DNA of 64,000 nt, taken from contig JAADVB010000032.1 in assembly GCA_023334545.1 (NCBI GenBank), forward strand, positions 43,306 to 107,305, written 5' to 3'. Of this stretch, positions 60,208-64,000 are shown one piece after another. Below the pieces are notes generated by a model. That model was not told where the DNA came from. It saw only the letters and a list, made by a program, of their open reading frames with translations, and did no database searches. Every line of letters starts with the position of its first letter. The stretch's first letter is position 1. The stretch is from Salisapilia sapeloensis. Its lineage: Eukaryota > Oomycota > Peronosporomycetes > Peronosporales > Salisapiliaceae. Both the position numbers and the translations under genes were made by a program.

Positions 60208-62142
60208 ATGGCGTCGTCCATCCATACAGACGCCCCAACCGTAGTAGAGATCCAGGGATGGAAGAGCAACGTGAATAGCTACACGTTATCCATGGAGCAC
60301 GTCACGATTGACCGTACGACCGACGATATTGTGTACAATCTCAATTGTGAACTCGAGACACCTCTTCCAGAAGCCTACACGAGTATCTATCAACACGTAA
60401 CCTTGAGCTGGCCTGTTGGAGGTATTTGGAAAATACAAAAGATAGACGAGTCACGTACTCAAGTGAAATGTGTGACTCGAAAGAAAACTGACATGACGTC
60501 GGAGCAAGTCGACGCCATGGCGAATGAAATTGCTGAGAGAGAATTTGCTGGCGTACACACGGAAATCTTTTCTTGGGGTATGCAAAAAGGTATTTTCAAG
60601 AAAGAAATTCGATGGTTTTTATACAAGCTAGAGCCGATGGAAGTCGGTAGTTCGAGCGACAAGAGTAACTCGAGTCCATTGCCTTCTCCTCTCACGATGG
60701 AACTATTCGCTGGCTTCCAACCAGCGACATTGAGTCTTACTATCAACAACATTTTATCCGTCGACTTTGTCCAGCAGACTTTTAACGCCGACGTGAAGTG
60801 GCACTTTGGTCTCTCTGCTGTCACAATCGTACGGGAGGAGGCTGTGCTGGAAGAGATGTTGGACGTACTAAAAGTAAAGGAAGAAGCGTTCGAGTTCAGT
60901 ACAATCGTCAGTCGCATCGCAGAAGACGTTGTCGACTCGTACGTCGTGCACAATGGTAAGATCAAGTACCAAGAAGAGACCACTGGCGAAGAGAAGAGCG
61001 AGCATGTGTATGAGCTACACTCTACCGGCCGCGTCGTCGCGACTTTTAACGAAGAGATGAGTCTCTACTACTTTCCCTTTGATCAACAGAAACTGACGCT
61101 ACCCATGGACGTAACGAAAGGCGTCGGGCCGCTCATCAGCGTCACTCCGTACTTGAAGAGCGCTGCCAAGTTCACCTACAGAAACTTTAAGCTGAACAAC
61201 GTCTTCCATGTCACGTACGGCGATCGTGTCTTCGTCGGCGATGTCCATAACGATCCGGATTATAAAGGCGTTCGCTTCGAAATGATACTTGAAAGGCGGA
61301 ACCAGTTCTACCTGACGAATGTGGCACTCCCAGCTGCAGTCATCACGTACCTCAGTTTCACTTCGTACTCGGATTCCGAGGAAGGTATCATCCCTATGGA
61401 AGATCGATTGCAGATCGTCCTCACGCTTCTCTTGACTGCCGTCACGTTCAAGTACCAAGTGGCTGAGCAACTGCCTCAAGTCTCGTACTTTACGGCGCTA
61501 GATAGATACGTCTACTTTTGTTTCCTCATCACATGCGTTGCATGTATTCAAAACACTCTCATCGATGACTTACCTTCCATCCTCACGTCGGAAGATAGTG
61601 ACAACAAGTACGGACTTGCTTTACTCACCGCCACTGCCTTTACACTCGTGAACATCGTCTGGATCTTGTATCTAGTCATTCTTATGCATTTACGTAAGAA
61701 ACGAAATCGTGTCTTCCTCATGACACACGAGTACGTCCAGACGATTCTCACCATGTCAGTCGCACCACAAGCTCGACGTCACTTGCTAATGAATTTCCTG
61801 GAGTCGAAAGGATTTACAGAGTACATGATGCCAGAGGTCGGGACGGATGACTTCGGATTTTTACATGTGAAATTGAGAGGGGACAAGAAGGCGAGTGAGA
61901 CGGTCAAGGAAAAGTTTGAAGCTCGTGCAGATAAGAGACGCCAGCACATTCGGAAGAAAGCACAGGAGATTGAAAACTTTTATGAAAATCAATGGTCAGA
62001 AGCTGCGACTACGAATTCGCATACACAAGACGATGACGATGACGATGCAGAGAACAACATGGGCGATGGACAGAGGTACGATCTAGCCAAATCGGCGTTT
62101 GTGACGGCAGCCGTGTCGGTTAAGCTTCGACAGAGACATTAA
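60208..62142 (+). CDS. Pentameric ligand-gated ion channel subunit without a Cys loop
   Basis: 644 residues from ATG 60208, one exon. The extracellular-type domain covers about 150-365 (LSLTINNILSVDFVQQTF, YYFPFDQQKLTLPM). Four membrane helices follow: M1 about 366 (YLTNVALPAAVITYLSF), M2 about 397-420 (DRLQIVLTLLLTAVTF), M3 about 434 (YVYFCFLITCVACI) and M4 about 468-495 (TAFTLVNIVWILYLVILMHL). The FPFDxQ landmark is present, but the two loop cysteines that define animal receptors are missing, as in bacterial GLIC/ELIC. About 150 extra residues precede the domain, with no clear signal peptide. The M3-M4 loop is short, and a charged tail follows M4 (RRQHIRKKAQEIEN, DDDDDDAEN). Ligand and ion selectivity unknown. 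Confidence 0.85.
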   Translation: MASSIHTDAPTVVEIQGWKSNVNSYTLSMEHVTIDRTTDDIVYNLNCELETPLPEAYTSIYQHVTLSWPVGGIWKIQKIDESRTQVKCVTRKKTDMTSEQVDAMANEIAEREFAGVHTEIFSWGMQKGIFKKEIRWFLYKLEPMEVGSSSDKSNSSPLPSPLTMELFAGFQPATLSLTINNILSVDFVQQTFNADVKWHFGLSAVTIVREEAVLEEMLDVLKVKEEAFEFSTIVSRIAEDVVDSYVVHNGKIKYQEETTGEEKSEHVYELHSTGRVVATFNEEMSLYYFPFDQQKLTLPMDVTKGVGPLISVTPYLKSAAKFTYRNFKLNNVFHVTYGDRVFVGDVHNDPDYKGVRFEMILERRNQFYLTNVALPAAVITYLSFTSYSDSEEGIIPMEDRLQIVLTLLLTAVTFKYQVAEQLPQVSYFTALDRYVYFCFLITCVACIQNTLIDDLPSILTSEDSDNKYGLALLTATAFTLVNIVWILYLVILMHLRKKRNRVFLMTHEYVQTILTMSVAPQARRHLLMNFLESKGFTEYMMPEVGTDDFGFLHVKLRGDKKASETVKEKFEARADKRRQHIRKKAQEIENFYENQWSEAATTNSHTQDDDDDDAENNMGDGQRYDLAKSAFVTAAVSVKLRQRH

Positions 62143-63054
62143 GTGTACCTTGGCGTTCGTGGCAATACATCTTCATTTACTCAAGATGATTATCGTGCTC
62201 TTGCTTTAAATTGTTTTGGTATAAAGTTGCTAAATAGATGTTAACTTTGCCCGTAAATTGCGTGTACGTTGCTTTAATCCATACGTGCGCACTAAAGCGA
62301 AGGAAGAAGATAGTCAACTCAGTCACTGCTCCAAGTACCATTATCTTCATACTACGTTCGCGAATAGCCACTCGAAACGTAAGATAGATGGTATCTTCTC
62401 ATGTAATTAAGACATCAAATTCCTATGGAAGAGTAATAGGAAATGTATTGCTACGTTTTTATGATGTCGACCTTGATGCTTTCTGGCTTCAAATCTTCTA
62501 TATCCGCTCAACAGCATGTTCTAGCCAAGTGCACTCGTTCTCTTTCATCAATCGTATCTGATTCGAGTCCCACACCTGAGTTCACGGTTACCTAAGTTTC
62601 CACTCGCTTCTGTCGCTGCGTGTTCGTCGTCCATCAGATTGTCATAGCTGCTCAGCAGTACTAAACTACTGCAAGCCTCTACATCATCGTGATAACCTCG
62701 TATCATCTTCGTCATCCGGTTCTTCGCTTCAGAAACGAAAAAGTAAAACGGGCGAGACCTCCTGACAAGCACTACCGTCCACACCACAAATCCTGCTTTC
62801 TGGTAGATCCCACGGCATCAACGCTTCATAGCCTTGTAATGGTGAAGTCTACTATTTTATCGCTACAGCTCTCAACGCAATGCTATCCTTTGTCATTTAG
62901 ATAGACTACGGGTCGTTTTACTATATCTGTAGCATTGGATTACATAGTGAAAATATTCGCGAAGCGAAAGCCATTCTAGAAACTTCATATACCCAAGTTT
63001 CCACTGGCTTTGAGTGATCTATGAAATACATCTTTCATAATTTCTTCTTAATCG
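62143..63054. other. Intergenic region
   Basis: About 900 bp. A minus-strand stretch near 62548-62800 (VWTVVLVRRSRPFYFFVSEA) reads like a possible exon but lacks a start or splice support. A lone T-arm-like ATTCGAGTCCC near 62570 has no tRNA around it. Confidence 0.35.
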
Positions 63055-63405
63055 TTATCCATTGAATGCCGCAAATCCGCGACTGACCATGCGACCAAGC
63101 ACTTGCTCATGCTGACTCCAGCCCATCTTGCTCTCTCTTCGTAGCGAAAACTCCCAATATTTAATGCACGAAAGTCTCATTTTCCGAGGTCTAATTTTCT
63201 GCTTTCTATGCACAAGCAAACGGGGCGCATTGTCGTCTTCATGTCCATTGCGCTGCATACATTGTTCGAGTCTCCAAATACTGATAGATGGAAGAGTCTC
63301 GTCGTTCGAAACCTGGTTAACAGCATCTTCCCGATTAATGACTGAAATATACCTGATGTTTCTGCGTAAAGTTACTTGAAGTTGGATACATTCCCTCGCA
63401 ATGCT
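63055..63405 (-). CDS. Last coding exon of an unidentified minus-strand gene (partial)
   Basis: An open frame of 116 codons ends at TAA 63057-63055 and has no early ATG, as expected of an internal or last exon. It includes INREDAVNQVSNDETLPSIS, RKQKIRPRKMRLSCIKYWEF and a C terminus QHEQVLGRMVSRGFAAFNG. Composition is protein-like throughout and the frame crosses 350 bp without a stop. A probable preceding exon lies at about 63590-63470 (QVETLDFDSEGYPVSSG). The exact splice sites between them could not be fixed because the visible donors and acceptors disagree in phase. No family recognised; basic and probably nuclear or cytosolic. Confidence 0.42.
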   Translation of the reverse strand, partial: SIARECIQLQVTLRRNIRYISVINREDAVNQVSNDETLPSISIWRLEQCMQRNGHEDDNAPRLLVHRKQKIRPRKMRLSCIKYWEFSLRRESKMGWSQHEQVLGRMVSRGFAAFNG

Positions 63406-63920
63406 TCACCGTCAACAAATAGTAGTATTAATCTTTTCGTCATCGACATCCATTGACCTTTATCTATCATACAGGCTATAAGCTTCTTTTTTATTAGAAA
63501 GCTTTGGAGATATAGACAAATGGCGCTTAGTTTTCCACTGCTAACCGGGTATCCTTCCGAATCAAAGTCTAAGGTTTCCACTTGATACAAGATTTTGTTT
63601 GCTTTTTAGATTATCTCTGACAGAGTCTATTTTATGCTTACTCTCAGGAATATAAATTCATTTTCCTCCCTTCAGCATCGTTTAGACAACTCCAGAGACT
63701 AAAAGTCAAGCCAAGCATACCCACTACTGTGTCAATTTTATTCCAGACAAACAACTGTGATCCCTCTTTTCCAAGAGCTCTGATGTGATGGCATGACGGA
63801 AATGCACATCCATTTATAATCTGTTGATTAATGAACGATCATAAGCTCTTGCTGCCGACTCCCGAAAAGCAGCCGGGATTCCCGTGAGCTTGACTACCTG
63901 TTTTGCGCGTCAGTCCGATT

Positions 63921-63939
63921 GCTTTTCATTTTCCAACTT
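63921..63939 (+). promoter_or_regulatory. Oomycete initiator plus flanking promoter element
   Basis: GCTTTTCATTTTCCAACTT contains TCATTTTCCAACTT, which fits TCATTYBNCAWTTT with one mismatch. It ends 41 bp before ATG 63980. Confidence 0.55.
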
Positions 63940-63979
63940 GCTTCAGCAGTGACATCCCGAAAGCCCAACCAACAATACT

Positions 63980-64000
63980 ATGAAGTTTACTAGCGTCATC
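63980..64000 (+). CDS. Start of a gene cut by the right edge, possibly secreted
   Basis: Seven codons (MKFTSVI) are visible before the window ends. MKFxx followed by hydrophobic residues is a common beginning of signal peptides in oomycete secreted proteins, and the initiator element at 63921-63939 sits at a typical distance. Nothing more can be said about the product. If the next codons continue hydrophobic, it would be a secreted protein; a chance ATG cannot be excluded. Confidence 0.35.

Noticed and set aside
62540-62600. T-arm-like ATTCGAGTCCC suggesting a tRNA
   Set aside because: No matching acceptor, D or anticodon arms could be built around it.
1-64000. Transposons, retroelements, CRISPR arrays, rRNA
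   Set aside because: No reverse transcriptase, transposase, terminal repeats, spaced direct repeats or rRNA-like sequence was recognised.

Overview
The window is gene-dense nuclear DNA from an oomycete (stramenopile water mould or downy mildew relative). The evidence is: very short introns (23 of the 24 I could resolve at codon level are 51-65 nt, with donors often starting GTAC); intron-free giant genes; short intergenic gaps; oomycete-type protein families (M96/bZIP-START-like proteins, WRKY19-type zinc-finger repeats, rhodanese-dual-specificity phosphatase-FYVE proteins); and matches to the oomycete initiator plus flanking element (GCTCATTYBNCAWTTT type) upstream of several genes. A flagellar dynein heavy chain and IFT139 imply a zoospore-forming species. 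I do not assign genus or species.

Layout, left to right. 1-2939 (+): exportin-T, cut by the left edge. 3177-4661 (-) and 6043-7390 (+): two head-to-head M96-like proteins. 7499-9664 (-) and 10133-11311 (-): two tandem rhodanese-dual-specificity phosphatases, one with a FYVE finger. 11968-14811 (-): kinesin. 14950-19209 (-): chromatin reader with three PHD-knuckle-PHD modules. 19798-21234 (+): membrane-anchored JmjC protein. 21539-34180 (-): intronless Kelch-TIG-filamin dynein heavy chain. 34366-35419 (+): syntaxin-16/Tlg2-like SNARE. 35735-37690 (+): GH47 alpha-1,2-mannosidase. 37738-38238 (-) and 38399-39369 (+): two unknown single-pass membrane proteins sharing a short promoter. 39518-42590 (+): IQ-motif coiled-coil protein. 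42777-45329 (-): double nucleotide-cyclase-homology protein. 46414-47466 (+): peroxisomal-type adenine nucleotide carrier. 47612-48475 (+): alkaline ceramidase. 48524-48743 (+): a tiny spliced gene. 49466-50533 (+): degenerate adenylate-kinase-like protein. 50686-51510 (-): WRKY19-type zinc-finger protein. 52480-56670 (+): IFT139. 56765-58392 (-): WW-C2HC zinc-finger fusion. 58647-59429 (+): small nuclear-looking protein. About 59526-60170 (+): possible decayed gene. 60208-62142 (+): pentameric ligand-gated channel without a Cys loop. About 63055-63405 (-): coding exon of an unidentified gene. 63980-64000 (+): first codons of a gene running off the right edge, possibly secreted.

There is no operon. 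Shared themes are flagellar assembly and motility (dynein, IFT139, possibly kinesin, the IQ protein and the AK-like protein), the secretory and endomembrane system (syntaxin, mannosidase, ceramidase, membrane JmjC), phosphoinositide/phosphotyrosine and cyclic-nucleotide-type signalling, and chromatin reading. I saw no rRNA, tRNA, CRISPR array or recognisable transposon. The features most worth checking are the SNARE with His at the zero layer, the kinase-like and cyclase-like proteins with broken catalytic motifs, the triple PHD-module protein, the Kelch dynein, and two small genes that are hidden without splicing.
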